Translations under genes and position numbers: made by a program
Part shown: positions 37,031 through 45,985 of the stretch, one piece after another
Position numbering within the stretch: position 1 is the first letter of the stretch
Layout of the letters: each line of letters begins with the position of its first letter
The notes under the pieces: model-generated
What the model was told of the DNA's origin: nothing
Database searches by the model: none
The model's input: the letters and a program-made list of their open reading frames with translations, nothing else
NCBI RefSeq assembly: GCF_001424425.1
Contig: NZ_LMPT01000005.1
Location: forward strand, 1 to 64,000
Direction of reading: 5' to 3'
From: Acidovorax sp. Leaf191
GTDB lineage: Bacteria; Pseudomonadota; Gammaproteobacteria; Burkholderiales; Burkholderiaceae_C
Length of the DNA: 64,000 nt

Positions 37031-38245
37031 TTACGCCACCCGTGGCTTGACCTTGCTGGCCGCGAGCTTGGCGTTGGTGCGGGCCGTCTCCACATCGGAC
37101 GCACGCGCCAGGGCCACGCCCATGCGGCGCTTGGCAAAGCTCTCGGGCTTGCCGAACAGGCGCAGGTCGGTGTCGGGCACGCGCAGCGCCTCGTCCACGC
37201 CGTCGAAGACGATGCCCTGGGCTTCCACGCCGCCGTAGATCACGGCGCTGGCGCCGGGGTTGCGCAGGCGGGTGTCCACCGGCAGGCCCAGGATGGCGCG
37301 GGCGTGCAGCTCGAACTCGCTCTGGTGCTGGGTGCACAGCGTGACCAGGCCCGTGTCGTGCGGGCGGGGGCTCACCTCGCTGAACCACACGTCCTGGCCT
37401 TTCACGAACAGCTCCACACCGAACAAGCCCTGGCCGCCGAGGTTGTCCGTCACGGCCTTGGCGATCTGGCGCGATTTTTCGAGCGCGGCCGGGTGCATGG
37501 GGTGGGGCTGCCAGCTTTCCACATAGTCGCCGCTCACCTGCACGTGGCCGATGGGGTCGCAGAAGTGGGTTTCGATCTGGCCGCTGGCGCCCACGGCACG
37601 CACCGTGAGCTGGGTGATCTCGTAGTCGAAGTCGATGAAGCCCTCGACGATCACACGCCCGTGGCTCACGCGGCCGCCGGCCATGGCGTAATCCCAGGCC
37701 TTTTGCACGTCGGCGGGGCCGTCGATCTTGCTCTGTCCCTTGCCGGAGCTGCTCATCACGGGCTTGACGATGCAGGGGTAGCCGATGCCCTGGCCATTCT
37801 CGCCATCGATGGCCGCCTGCAGCTCTTGGAGCGAATTGCAGAACTTGTACGGGCTGGTGGGCAGGCCCAGCGTTTCGGCGGCCAGCACGCGGATGCCTTC
37901 GCGGTCCATGGTGAGGCGTGCGGCGCGGGCGGTGGGGATCACGCGCACGGTGCCGGCGGCTTCGAGCTCTTCGAGCATGGGGGTGGCGATGGCCTCGATC
38001 TCCGGCACCACGAGGTGCGGGCGCTCGGCTTCGATCAGCGCCTTGAGCTGTGCGGGGTCGCTCATGGTGATGGTGCGCGCATGGTGCGCCACCTGCTGGC
38101 CGGGCGCGTTGTCGTAGCGGTCTACCGCGATGGTCTCCACGCCCAGGCGCTGCAGGGCGATGAGCACTTCCTTGCCCAGCTCGCCCGAGCCCAGCAGCAT
38201 GACTTTGGTGGCATGGGGCGACAGGGGGGTTCCGAGGGTGGTCAT
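37031..38245 (-). CDS. purT: PurT, formate-dependent GAR transformylase
   Basis: A 404-residue ATP-grasp enzyme that converts glycinamide ribonucleotide, formate and ATP to formyl-GAR in purine synthesis, independently of folate. The N-terminal [20 protein letters not shown] nucleotide-binding motif, [18 protein letters not shown]-grasp loop, [12 protein letters not shown] and the late [13 protein letters not shown] metal-binding region are diagnostic. It is a single gene, convergent with the ABC ATPase. Confidence 0.97.
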   Translation of the reverse strand: MTTLGTPLSPHATKVMLLGSGELGKEVLIALQRLGVETIAVDRYDNAPGQQVAHHARTITMSDPAQLKALIEAERPHLVVPEIEAIATPMLEELEAAGTVRVIPTARAARLTMDREGIRVLAAETLGLPTSPYKFCNSLQELQAAIDGENGQGIGYPCIVKPVMSSSGKGQSKIDGPADVQKAWDYAMAGGRVSHGRVIVEGFIDFDYEITQLTVRAVGASGQIETHFCDPIGHVQVSGDYVESWQPHPMHPAALEKSRQIAKAVTDNLGGQGLFGVELFVKGQDVWFSEVSPRPHDTGLVTLCTQHQSEFELHARAILGLPVDTRLRNPGASAVIYGGVEAQGIVFDGVDEALRVPDTDLRLFGKPESFAKRRMGVALARASDVETARTNAKLAASKVKPRVA

Positions 38246-38471
38246 GTCAGGCTTTCAGAAAATCGAAGGGTTGGGGGCTGCACCCACGCGCGCGGACTCG
38301 GTCGATGGGCTGGCGGGTCGGTGCAGGCGACTGTAATGCACCCGCCCGCCCCGCCGACCGCGCCCCGGTCGCGCAAGTGCTTGCGCCCCTGCCGCCCTTT
38401 TCCTACGATAGCGGCCTGCCCCGGCCCGCCGGACAGCCCCCCCGCCACGCGCACCCACCCATGGAGCCCCC

Positions 38472-39236
38472 TTGACCTCCGGCGAACACGACCAGCTTTT
38501 CCTCCAGCGTCTGAACGACGTGATGCAGCGCATCGCCCACCAGGGTGACCTGCATGCCGTCGAACCCCTGATGGCCATGACCGGCCAGTTGCCCCCGGAC
38601 AGCACCCTGGCCCAGCTGGCCGAATCGTTCGCCCACATGGTGGTCAAGCTGGAGGCGCGCGAGTTCGAGCTCGAATGCCGCATCGAGGACCTGGACCAGA
38701 CCCGGCGCGAGCTGGAGCAGGCCAACCTGGACCCGCTCACCAACCTGCCCAACCGCATGATCGCCCGCGACCGCCTGCGCCAGGCCGTGGCCGACGCCCG
38801 TACGCGGCAGGTGCAGTTCTCGGTGTTCTTCCTGGACCTCGACCGGTTCAAGAAAGTCAACGACACCCTGGGCCACGCCGCGGGGGATGAGTTGCTGGTG
38901 CAGGTCACCCAGCGCCTGTCGGCCTGCCTGCAGGAGGGCGACACCCTGGCCCGCCTGGGCGGGGATGAGTTCCTGTGCGTGCTGCCCCGGTGCGCCGAGG
39001 CCGCGGCAGCCCAGGCCATCGCCAGCCAGATGGTGGCCGCGCTGAACCAGCCGTTTCCGCTGGCCGCAGGGCAGGCCGACATCGGCACCAGCATCGGCAT
39101 CTCGCACTTTCCGGAGCATGGGCAGACGGTGGACGAGCTCATCGCGTTTGCCGACGCGGGCCTGTACGAGGCCAAGCACCGCGGGCGCAATGTGTGGGCT
39201 TACTCGCCCAAGCAGGCGCCACTGCGCACGGGCTGA
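38472..39236 (+). CDS. Soluble diguanylate cyclase (GGDEF)
   Basis: A 254-residue cytoplasmic protein with an N-terminal helical region (about 75 residues) and a GGDEF domain from LDPLTNLPNRMIARDRL. The active site ARLGGDEFLCVL and FFLDLDRFKKVNDTLGHAAGD are intact. The I-site arginine is replaced (QEGD instead of RxxD), so product inhibition may be lost. The start is TTG at 38472, with GGAG five bases upstream; no ATG is available at a fitting position. It is divergent from purT. Confidence 0.88.
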   Translation: MTSGEHDQLFLQRLNDVMQRIAHQGDLHAVEPLMAMTGQLPPDSTLAQLAESFAHMVVKLEAREFELECRIEDLDQTRRELEQANLDPLTNLPNRMIARDRLRQAVADARTRQVQFSVFFLDLDRFKKVNDTLGHAAGDELLVQVTQRLSACLQEGDTLARLGGDEFLCVLPRCAEAAAAQAIASQMVAALNQPFPLAAGQADIGTSIGISHFPEHGQTVDELIAFADAGLYEAKHRGRNVWAYSPKQAPLRTG

Positions 39237-39256
39237 GGCCGGCAAAGCGCCGGCCT
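39236..39256 (+). terminator. GC-rich hairpin after the GGDEF gene
   Basis: AGGCCGGC (39236-39243) pairs with GCCGGCCT (39249-39256) around a five-base loop, starting at the stop codon of the cyclase gene. It lacks a T-run directly after the stem, so termination efficiency is uncertain. Confidence 0.4.
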
Positions 39257-39403
39257 GCGTGCACGCCGCCCACCCCGGCGACGGGCCAACAAAAAAATAT
39301 TTTGCGCAGCCTGCATCCAAATGGCGTTCTCGCGGGTAGTACCTGCAGCAGCCGATCTTCACCGGCCGCTGTCCTTTCCACCCAACTGAAGAAAGAGAAC
39401 GCC

Positions 39404-39994
39404 ATGAACACCACCCTGACCTTGTCCTCGCGCACCCTGGCCATCGCTGGCGCCGTGACGGCCGCCGCCCTGCTGACGGCCTGCGGATCGATGTCCTCGT
39501 CTTCCGCATCGTCTTCGCGCCCCATGATGTATTCGCAAGACGGCCTGCCCGACACCATCAAGGTGCCCGCGGGCCACAAGGTCGCCATGGAAACCGTGGG
39601 CGTGGGCGAGATCACCTACGAATGCCGCGACAAGGCCAACGCCCCCGGCCAGACCGAATGGTTCTTCGTGGGCCCCAAGGCCGTGCTGAACGACCGCAGC
39701 GGCAAGCAAGTGGGCACCTACTACGGCCCGCCCGCCACGTGGGAATCGCAAGACGGCTCCAAGCTCACGGCCACCCAGCTGGCCGTGGCGCCATCGGGCA
39801 CCGGCAACCTGCCCTACCAGTTGGTCAAGGCCAACCCGGCCATGGGCTCGGGCGCGATGACGGGCGTGACCTACATCCAGCGCGTGGCCCTCAAGGGCGG
39901 CGTGGCGCCTGCCGCAGCCTGCACGGCCACGAACAAGGGCGAGCGCCAGATCGTGAAGTACCAGGCCGACTACATCTTCTGGAAGGCCGCGTAA
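39404..39994 (+). CDS. DUF3455 lipoprotein
   Basis: A 196-residue lipoprotein: the signal peptide ends in LLTAC, and a Ser-rich spacer follows. The mature part matches DUF3455, with PDTIKVPAGHKVAMETVGVG, a YECR motif and GAMTGVTYIQRV. The family has no established function. The ATG at 39404 has GAAAGAG upstream. It lies 160 bases upstream of an ECF sigma/anti-sigma pair, an arrangement that suggests control by that sigma factor (inference). Confidence 0.85.
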   Translation: MNTTLTLSSRTLAIAGAVTAAALLTACGSMSSSSASSSRPMMYSQDGLPDTIKVPAGHKVAMETVGVGEITYECRDKANAPGQTEWFFVGPKAVLNDRSGKQVGTYYGPPATWESQDGSKLTATQLAVAPSGTGNLPYQLVKANPAMGSGAMTGVTYIQRVALKGGVAPAAACTATNKGERQIVKYQADYIFWKAA

Positions 39995-40153
39995 GCCTGC
40001 GCCCCACCGCAGCCCGGCGGGGCCGCCCAGTAATTCCCTTGGGCTGCGCAGGACTGCGCGGGTGTGGGGCGCATTGCCCGGTACGATGTGTGCCGCCGGG
40101 GCTTCCCCGGCAGACCCGCCCATCCCGCCGACGCGCCCCCACACCTGCCCACC

Positions 40154-40723
40154 GTGCCCCACGAGCCGCCTGTTGACCTGGACTACGAAGCCACGCTGGC
40201 CGCCTGCGCGGCCGGCGACCGCCAGGCCATGCGCAGGCTCTATGAACACGAAGGCGCCCGGCTCCTGGGCGTGGCGCTGCGCATCGTGCGGCAGCGCGCC
40301 CTGGCGGAGGACATCGTGCACGACGCCTGCCTGAACATCTGGACCCGCGCTGCCAGCTTCGACGCCCAGCGCGGCAGCGCGCGCGGCTGGATCTACAGCG
40401 TGGTGCGCAACCTGGCGCTCAACGCCGTGCGCGACGCGGGCCGCCATGCCGATGTGGACGACGACACCACCCAAGCGCTGCAGGACGCGCAGGCCGCACT
40501 CGCCCACCGCGAGGTGGCCGAGGCCTTCGAGCTGAACGCCAGCCTGGGCCGTCTGCAGCACTGCCTGGAAGCGCTGGACCCCGCGCGCCGCAATTGCGTG
40601 CTGCACGCCTACGTGGACGGCTGCTCCCACGGTGAGATCGCCGAGCGCCTGGGCGCACCGCTGGGCACCGTCAAGGCCTGGATACGGCGCAGCCTCACCT
40701 CGCTGCGGGAGTGCATGGCATGA
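40154..40723 (+). CDS. ECF-family RNA polymerase sigma factor
   Basis: A 189-residue sigma-70 family factor. Region 2 spans AMRRLYEHEGARLLGVALRI through the GSARGWIYSVVRNLALNAVRD segment, and region 4 contains LDPARRNCVLHAYVDGCSHG, then EIAERLGAPLGTVKAWIRRS (helix-turn-helix). It is paired with an RskA-type anti-sigma factor, as in SigK-RskA systems that respond to envelope or oxidative stress. The start is uncertain: GTG at 40154 gives a normal N-terminus, and an upstream GTG at 40064 would add 30 atypical residues. The stop overlaps the anti-sigma start. Confidence 0.88.
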   Translation: MPHEPPVDLDYEATLAACAAGDRQAMRRLYEHEGARLLGVALRIVRQRALAEDIVHDACLNIWTRAASFDAQRGSARGWIYSVVRNLALNAVRDAGRHADVDDDTTQALQDAQAALAHREVAEAFELNASLGRLQHCLEALDPARRNCVLHAYVDGCSHGEIAERLGAPLGTVKAWIRRSLTSLRECMA

Positions 40724-41508
40724 CCGGGCCCACGGACACCCACACGGACAACGCGGCACCTCTGCCACCGCAGGACGATGACACCCTGGCGGGGGAGTAC
40801 GTGCTGGGCACCCTGCCCGCCGCAGCGCGCCGCGCGCTGGAGCAGCGCCTGCCCAACGACCCTGCGCTGCAGCACGCCGTGCTGGCCTGGGAGGCCCGGC
40901 TGCACCCGCTGACCCAACTGGCCGAGCCCATCGCACCGCCGCCCGCACTGTGGGCGCGCATCGATGCGTCCCTGCAGGCCGCCCGCCCGGACACCGTGGC
41001 CGCGCCCCAGGCCACCGCCCCGCGCGGTGCCCGCACCAACCCCGCCAAGTCCGCATCGGCCTGGTGGAACCACCTGGGCCTGTGGCGCGCGCTGGCCGGA
41101 TCGGGCTTTGCGATGGCCGCCGTGCTCGCAGCCGTGCTCGTCACCCGCACCGCCCCGCAGGTCGCGCCCACGCAGTTCATGGTGGTGCTGGTGGCGCCGC
41201 AGGACAAGGCACCGGGCTGGGTGGTGCAGGCCAGCGCGCCGCGCACCATCAGCCTCATACCGCTGGGCGTGGCCGAGGTGCCCGCCGGCAAGGCGCTCGA
41301 ATTCTGGACCAAGGCCGACGACTGGAACGGCCCCGTCTCCCTGGGCCTGGTGCAGCCCGGCCAGCCGCTGCAGTTGCAGCTCGACAAGCTCCCGCCGCTG
41401 CAGCCCAACCAGCTCTTCGAGCTGACCCTGGAGCCACCCACAGGCTCCCCCATCGGCAAACCCACCGGCCCGATCCAGTTCATCGGCCGCGCAGTCAAGG
41501 TGCTTTGA
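40720..41508 (+). CDS. RskA-type anti-sigma factor
   Basis: A 262-residue single-pass membrane protein. The cytoplasmic N-terminus has the anti-sigma motif TLAGEYVLGTLPAAARRALE, and one transmembrane helix lies around residues 124-145 (ALAGSGFAMAAVLAAVLVT). The periplasmic part is an RskA domain (PLGVAEVPAGKALEFW, then LFELTLEPPTGSP). It should sequester the upstream sigma factor until proteolysis. ATG at 40720 overlaps the sigma stop by four bases and has GGGAG eight bases upstream. Confidence 0.88.
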   Translation: MTGPTDTHTDNAAPLPPQDDDTLAGEYVLGTLPAAARRALEQRLPNDPALQHAVLAWEARLHPLTQLAEPIAPPPALWARIDASLQAARPDTVAAPQATAPRGARTNPAKSASAWWNHLGLWRALAGSGFAMAAVLAAVLVTRTAPQVAPTQFMVVLVAPQDKAPGWVVQASAPRTISLIPLGVAEVPAGKALEFWTKADDWNGPVSLGLVQPGQPLQLQLDKLPPLQPNQLFELTLEPPTGSPIGKPTGPIQFIGRAVKVL

Positions 41509-41590
41509 CGGCAGGCGCCAAGTGCTTTAGGCGTGGCTCTTTGCCTGTATCACCGCACTCCACACAGGCACGCTCTACGCCAGTGCACCC

Positions 41591-41661
41591 GTGGAACTGG
41601 CTCCGCCAGGCCACCGGGTGCGTCCCCCTTGGGGGAAGGCGCGAAGCGACTCAGGGGGTCA
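41591..41661. repeat. Repeat family 2, copy A, abutting the cynS stop codon
   Basis: Plus strand runs from GTGGAACTGGCTCCGCCAGG through CCCCCTTGGGGGAAGGCGCGA to CTCAGGGGGTCA. It is the reverse complement, with few differences, of the element at 45774-45847. On the cynS strand it begins at the TGA stop (TAT-TGA-CCCCCTGAG). The CCCCC/GGGGG stem may terminate the convergent rskA and cynS transcripts. Confidence 0.7.
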
Positions 41662-42102
41662 ATACTGCCTATACGGGAGGAACTTGCCCGACAGCACGAC
41701 GTTCACGCGGTCGCCCTTGGGGTCGGCCTCGCGCTGGATGTCCATGCTGAAGTCGATGGCGCTCATGATGCCGTCGCCGAACTCCTCGTGGATCAGCTCC
41801 TTGATCGTGGAGCCGTACACGCTCACCACCTCGTACCAACGGTAGATCAGCGGATCGGTCGGCACCGGTGTGGGCAGCGAGCCCTTGTAGGGCACCACCT
41901 GCAGCCACTTCTGCTCTTCGGACGTGAGGCCAAAGATCTTGCCCAGCACCTTGGCCTGCTCGGGCGTGGCGGTCATCTGGCCCAGGCACAGCGCGGTGGT
42001 CCATTCCTTGGACTGGCCCACCTTCTTGGCAATGGCGTGCCACTGCAGGCCTTTGGCGACCTTGGTGCTGATGATCTTTTCGGTGACGTCGGTGCGGTTC
42101 AT
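41659..42102 (-). CDS. cynS: Cyanase (cyanate hydratase)
   Basis: A 147-residue cyanase that converts cyanate and bicarbonate into ammonia and CO2. The N-terminal helical domain (MNRTDVTEKIISTKVAKGL) and the active-site region (YRWYEVVSVYGSTIKELIHE, then GDGIMSAIDF) keep the catalytic Arg, Glu and Ser known from the Escherichia coli enzyme. Length is normal. The ATG at 42102 has AGGAGA five bases upstream. No adjacent cyanate transporter or carbonic anhydrase gene is present. Confidence 0.97.
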   Translation of the reverse strand: MNRTDVTEKIISTKVAKGLQWHAIAKKVGQSKEWTTALCLGQMTATPEQAKVLGKIFGLTSEEQKWLQVVPYKGSLPTPVPTDPLIYRWYEVVSVYGSTIKELIHEEFGDGIMSAIDFSMDIQREADPKGDRVNVVLSGKFLPYRQY

Positions 42103-42223
42103 GCGGTCTCCTCGGGGGGTGGTGAAAGGGCTGGAAGGGGTACGCCCAGCCACAAGCAATGCCCATGCCCGCAGGCCGCGCGGCCCTGCCGCGCAGGTGC
42201 TGGCGGCCACCGGGATGACGCCG

Positions 42224-42229
42224 CACAAT
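42224..42229 (+). promoter_or_regulatory. Candidate -10 element for the ABC permease gene
   Basis: CACAAT lies six bases before the ATG at 42236. The arrangement mirrors that before the ABC ATPase gene (35996-36001) and suggests a leaderless mRNA. The -35 position (TGGCGG, 42201-42206, 17-base spacing) is weak. Confidence 0.4.
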
Positions 42230-42235
42230 AGGCGC

Positions 42236-43096
42236 ATGCAGACCCCACCTTCGTCCCCCGCCCACGGCATCGCCGACGCGCCGCAAGAGCCCTCCCACTG
42301 GCGCCCGCCACACCTGTCGCCCCGCTGGTGGCCGGTGTTCCTGCGCAACCTGCTGGTGTGGCGCAAGCTGGCCATCCCCAGCCTGGTGGGCAACATCGCC
42401 GAGCCGCTGATGTGGCTGGTGGCCTTCGGCTACGGCATGGGGGCGCTGGTGGGCCAGGTGAACGTGGGCGGCGCGGGGGGCACCACCACGCAGGTGCCCT
42501 ACATCCTGTTTTTGGCCAGCGGCTCGATCTGCATGAGCGCGATGAACGCGGCGAGCTTCGAGGCGCTGTATTCGGCCTTCTCGCGCATGCATGTGCAAAA
42601 GACCTGGGACGGCATCATGAACGCCCCCGTGAGCCTGGACGACGTGGTGCTGGCCGAGATGCTGTGGGCCGCCTTCAAGGCGCTGTTCACCGTGTCGGCC
42701 ATCCTGTGCGTGATGCTGGCGCTGGGCATCAGCCACAGCCCCAGGCTGCTGGTGGCGTGGCCGGTGCTGCTGTTCGTGGGGGTGATGTTCTCCAGCATCG
42801 CGCTCATCTTCAACGCGCTGGCCAAGGGCTACGACTTCTTCACGTACTACTTCACGCTGGTGCTCACGCCGATGATGTTCCTGTCGGGCGTGTTCTTCCC
42901 GCGCGAGCAGCTGCCGCCCATCGTGCGCGCGATCTCCGACTGGCTGCCGCTGACCAACGCGGTCGAGCTGGTGCGCCCGCTGTTCATGGACCAGTGGCCC
43001 GCCCACCCCTGGCGCCACGGGCTGGTGCTGGTGGTGACCACGGTGGTGGCGTTCTGGGTGGCGCTGGCGCTCACCCGCAAGCGCTTCAAGGCCTGA
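42236..43096 (+). CDS. ABC-2 type exporter permease, NodJ-like
   Basis: A 286-residue integral membrane protein with about six hydrophobic helices. NodJ-family features include [21 protein letters not shown], then [19 protein letters not shown] and the [20 protein letters not shown] segment with late LVRPLF. It is probably the partner of the NodI-like ATPase at 36008-36952. The two genes are usually adjacent in this exporter class, and here seven other genes or elements lie between them. Confidence 0.9.
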   Translation: MQTPPSSPAHGIADAPQEPSHWRPPHLSPRWWPVFLRNLLVWRKLAIPSLVGNIAEPLMWLVAFGYGMGALVGQVNVGGAGGTTTQVPYILFLASGSICMSAMNAASFEALYSAFSRMHVQKTWDGIMNAPVSLDDVVLAEMLWAAFKALFTVSAILCVMLALGISHSPRLLVAWPVLLFVGVMFSSIALIFNALAKGYDFFTYYFTLVLTPMMFLSGVFFPREQLPPIVRAISDWLPLTNAVELVRPLFMDQWPAHPWRHGLVLVVTTVVAFWVALALTRKRFKA

Positions 43097-43159
43097 CGCA
43101 GAGCCCGGCAGTCCACCACGACGCGGGCGCAGGCACCCGCGCGGTGGACCGTCAGCCCT

Positions 43160-44752
43160 TCACGCGGCGGCGCGCAGCAGGTCCACGGCCTTCTCGGCAA
43201 TCATCACCGTGGGTGCATTGGTGTTGCCGCTCACGATGCGCGGCATGATGGACGCGTCCACCACGCGCAGGCCTGCCACGCCGTGCACGCGCAGCGCGCT
43301 GTCCACCACGTCCATCACGCCCGGCCCCATGCGGCAGGTGCCCACGGGGTGGTAGATGGTGTCGGCGTACTGGCGGATGAACTGCTCGATCTGCGCGTCG
43401 GTCTGCGCACCGGCGGACGCGGGCAGCTCCCGGGCGCCGTACTGCGCCAGGGCGGGCTGCGTGAGGATCTCGCGCAGGCGCTGAAAGCCCCGCACCATGC
43501 GCAGCATGTCGTCGGGGTCGGACAGGAAGCGCGGGTCCACCAGCGGCAGCGCCATCGGGTCCTTGCTGGCCAGCGTGACGGACCCGCGGCTCTTGGGCTG
43601 CAGCAGGCACACGTGGGCCGAGTAGCCGTGGCCCAGCACCGTCTTGCGGCCATGGTCCACCAGCTTGCCGACCACGAAGTGCAGTTGCAGGTCGGGCACC
43701 GGCTCGGTGGGGTCGCTCTTGATGAAGCCGCCCGCCTCGGCGAAGTTGGTGGTCAGCATGCCGGTGCGGTGCCGGCGCCATTCGGCAATGCCGCGCAGCG
43801 CGTTGAGCATGCCGGTGGGCGACAGGCCGAACAGGTCGCGGTGGTTGGGAGCGTCGAGCACCTGCACCACGTCCGGGTGGTCGTGCAGATGCGCGCCCAC
43901 GCCGGGCAGGTGGTGCAGCACGGGGATGCCGTGCCGCTGCAGCTGCGCGCCCGGGCCCACGCCCGAGAGCATCAGCAGCTGGGGCGACAGCAGCGCACCT
44001 GCGCTCAGCAGCACTTCGCGTGCGGCCTTGACCTGGTGCAGCGCGCCGCCCTGGCGGTATTCCACGCCCACGGCGCGCTGGCCTTCGAACAGGATGCGCG
44101 TGGCGTGGGCGCTGGTGATGACCTGCAGGTTGGGCCGCGCCCGGTGCGGCGTGAGGTAGCCCTTGGATGCACTGTGGCGCTCGCCGTTCTTGTGGGTGAC
44201 CTGGTACAGGCCCACGCCTTCTTGCGTGGCGCCGTTGAAGTCGGTGTTGTGCGGGTGGCCGGCCTGCACGCCTGCCTGGGTGAACAGGTGGCTGAAGCGG
44301 TGCGGGCTGCGCAGGTCTGCCACGTTGAGCGGGCCACCCTGGCCGTGCCAGGCATCGGCGCCGCGCTCGTTGTGCTCGGCCTTCAGGAAGTACGGCTTCA
44401 CCTCGTCCCAGCCCCAGCCCGGGTTGCCCTCGCTCGCCCAGTGGTCGTAGTCGGCCTGCTGGCCGCGCACGTAGATCATGGCGTTGATGGAGCTCGAGCC
44501 GCCCAGCACCTTGCCGCGCGGCTGGTAGCCCTGGCGGTTGTTGAGCGCGGGCTGCGGCGTGGTGTTGAAGCCCCAGCCGTTGAGTTCGAACTTGGCCATG
44601 ACCGCCAGGCCCGCCGGGCAGTGGATGAGCACGCTGCTGTCGGCCGGGCCGGCTTCGAGCAGGCACACGCGCACGGCGGGGTCTTCGGTCAGCCGGCCGG
44701 CCAGCACCGAGCCCGCCGAGCCGCCGCCGATGACGATGTAGTCGAACAACAT
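43160..44752 (-). CDS. GMC-family FAD-dependent oxidoreductase (choline dehydrogenase-like)
   Basis: A 530-residue GMC oxidoreductase. The FAD-binding motif [14 protein letters not shown] is at residues 8-21, [18 protein letters not shown] is the GMC signature 1, [18 protein letters not shown] is signature 2, and the C-terminus has HPVGTCRMG with the catalytic His, then [13 protein letters not shown]. It oxidises an alcohol substrate that cannot be fixed from sequence; annotations as choline dehydrogenase in this family are often only by similarity. The ATG at 44752 has GGAGGAGA eight bases upstream. It is divergent from the next gene. Confidence 0.92.
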   Translation of the reverse strand: MLFDYIVIGGGSAGSVLAGRLTEDPAVRVCLLEAGPADSSVLIHCPAGLAVMAKFELNGWGFNTTPQPALNNRQGYQPRGKVLGGSSSINAMIYVRGQQADYDHWASEGNPGWGWDEVKPYFLKAEHNERGADAWHGQGGPLNVADLRSPHRFSHLFTQAGVQAGHPHNTDFNGATQEGVGLYQVTHKNGERHSASKGYLTPHRARPNLQVITSAHATRILFEGQRAVGVEYRQGGALHQVKAAREVLLSAGALLSPQLLMLSGVGPGAQLQRHGIPVLHHLPGVGAHLHDHPDVVQVLDAPNHRDLFGLSPTGMLNALRGIAEWRRHRTGMLTTNFAEAGGFIKSDPTEPVPDLQLHFVVGKLVDHGRKTVLGHGYSAHVCLLQPKSRGSVTLASKDPMALPLVDPRFLSDPDDMLRMVRGFQRLREILTQPALAQYGARELPASAGAQTDAQIEQFIRQYADTIYHPVGTCRMGPGVMDVVDSALRVHGVAGLRVVDASIMPRIVSGNTNAPTVMIAEKAVDLLRAAA

Positions 44753-44927
44753 GGTGTCTGTCTCCTCCGCCCTGCGGTGCCGCGGGCGGTTTGTGTAGAG
44801 TGAAATGCGGTTCGCACACCCCTGCACACGGGCAGGGCGAATCCACGCCAGGCCACGATAACCGAACGGTCGTGCGATTCGCTTTACCATCCCGTCCATC
44901 CGTTTCACTTTGAAGAGAGCTCTCTAT

Positions 44928-45776
44928 ATGACGATTCAGACCGTTGGCATCATCGGCGCGGGCACCATGGGCAACGGCATTGCGCAGGCCTGCGCGGTGT
45001 CGGGCATTGACGTGGTGATGGTCGACATCTCCGATGCGGCAGTGCAAAAGGGCCTGGCGACCGTGGCCGGCAGCCTGGACCGCCTGATCAAGAAGGAAAA
45101 GATCAGCGCGGCCGACAAGGATGCGGCGCTGGCGCGCATCAAGACCTCCACCAGCTACGACGACCTGAAAGCCGCGCAGCTCGTGATCGAGGCCGCCACC
45201 GAGAACTACGAGCTCAAGCTCAAGATCCTGAAGCAGGTGGAAGCCATCGTGGCGCCCGAGGTGCTGATCGCATCGAACACCTCGTCGATCTCCATCACCA
45301 AGCTGGCGGCTGCCACCAGCCGCGCAGACCGGTTCATCGGCATGCACTTCTTCAACCCCGTGCCGATGATGGCGCTGGTGGAGATCATCCGCGGCCTGCA
45401 GACCAGCGACGCCACGCACGACGCCGTCAAGGCCCTGGCCGAAGCCCTGGGCAAGAGCCCCATCACCGTGAAGAACGCGCCCGGCTTTGTGGTCAACCGC
45501 ATCCTGGTGCCGATGATCAACGAGGCCTTCTTCGTGCTGGCCGAGGGCCTGGCCACGCCCGAGGACATCGACGCGGGCATGAAGCTCGGCTGCAACCAGC
45601 CCATCGGCCCGCTGGCGCTGGCCGACATGATCGGCCTGGACGTGTGCCTGGCCGTGATGGACGTGTACCTGACCGAGTTCGGCGACAGCAAGTACCGTCC
45701 GTGCCCGCTGCTCAAGGAGATGGTCGCGGCCGGCCGCCTCGGGCGCAAGACTGGGCGCGGCGTTTATACCTATTGA
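44928..45776 (+). CDS. hbd: 3-hydroxybutyryl-CoA dehydrogenase
   Basis: A 282-residue NAD(P)-dependent dehydrogenase that interconverts acetoacetyl-CoA and 3-hydroxybutyryl-CoA. The nucleotide-binding motif VGIIGAGTMGNGIAQ starts at residue 5. SRADRFIGMHFFNPVPMMALVE has the catalytic His, and PGFVVNRILVPMINEA and GPLALADMIGLD are family hallmarks. ATG at 44928 is preferred over TTG at 44910 because it gives the standard N-terminus and follows GAAGAGAG. The stop codon directly joins a family 2 repeat. Confidence 0.95.
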   Translation: MTIQTVGIIGAGTMGNGIAQACAVSGIDVVMVDISDAAVQKGLATVAGSLDRLIKKEKISAADKDAALARIKTSTSYDDLKAAQLVIEAATENYELKLKILKQVEAIVAPEVLIASNTSSISITKLAAATSRADRFIGMHFFNPVPMMALVEIIRGLQTSDATHDAVKALAEALGKSPITVKNAPGFVVNRILVPMINEAFFVLAEGLATPEDIDAGMKLGCNQPIGPLALADMIGLDVCLAVMDVYLTEFGDSKYRPCPLLKEMVAAGRLGRKTGRGVYTY

Positions 45777-45847
45777 TCCCCCTGAGGCGCTTCGCGCCAT
45801 CCCCCAGAGGGGACGCCACCGGTGGCCTGGCAAAGCCAGTTCCACGG
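45774..45847. repeat. Repeat family 2, copy B, abutting the hbd stop codon
   Basis: Starts TGATCCCCCTGAGGCGC and ends GCCAGTTCCACGG. It is an inverted homologue of the copy at 41591-41661, keeping TGGAACTGGCT, GCCAGGCCACCGG, the C-run/G-run stem and GCGCGAAGCG. The first three bases are the hbd stop codon. Confidence 0.7.
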
Positions 45848-45985
45848 TGGCACTGGCTTGGTACGCGTCGGTGACGAGCGCAGTGGCGCAAGTCGATGAT
45901 CCTGCGCCTCACGGAGCGCTGTCCCACGCGGGACGGCGCTCGGGTTTCATAGCGTTTTCAATGGCGGGCAAGGAGACACCAAGCC

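Noticed and set aside
43152-45845. Very long open frame (about 900 codons) antisense to hbd and continuing past the GMC oxidoreductase
   Set aside because: It is a product of high GC content: the strand opposite or out of frame with real GC-rich genes stays open. It spans a repeat, two divergent genes with clear motifs and has no domain of its own.
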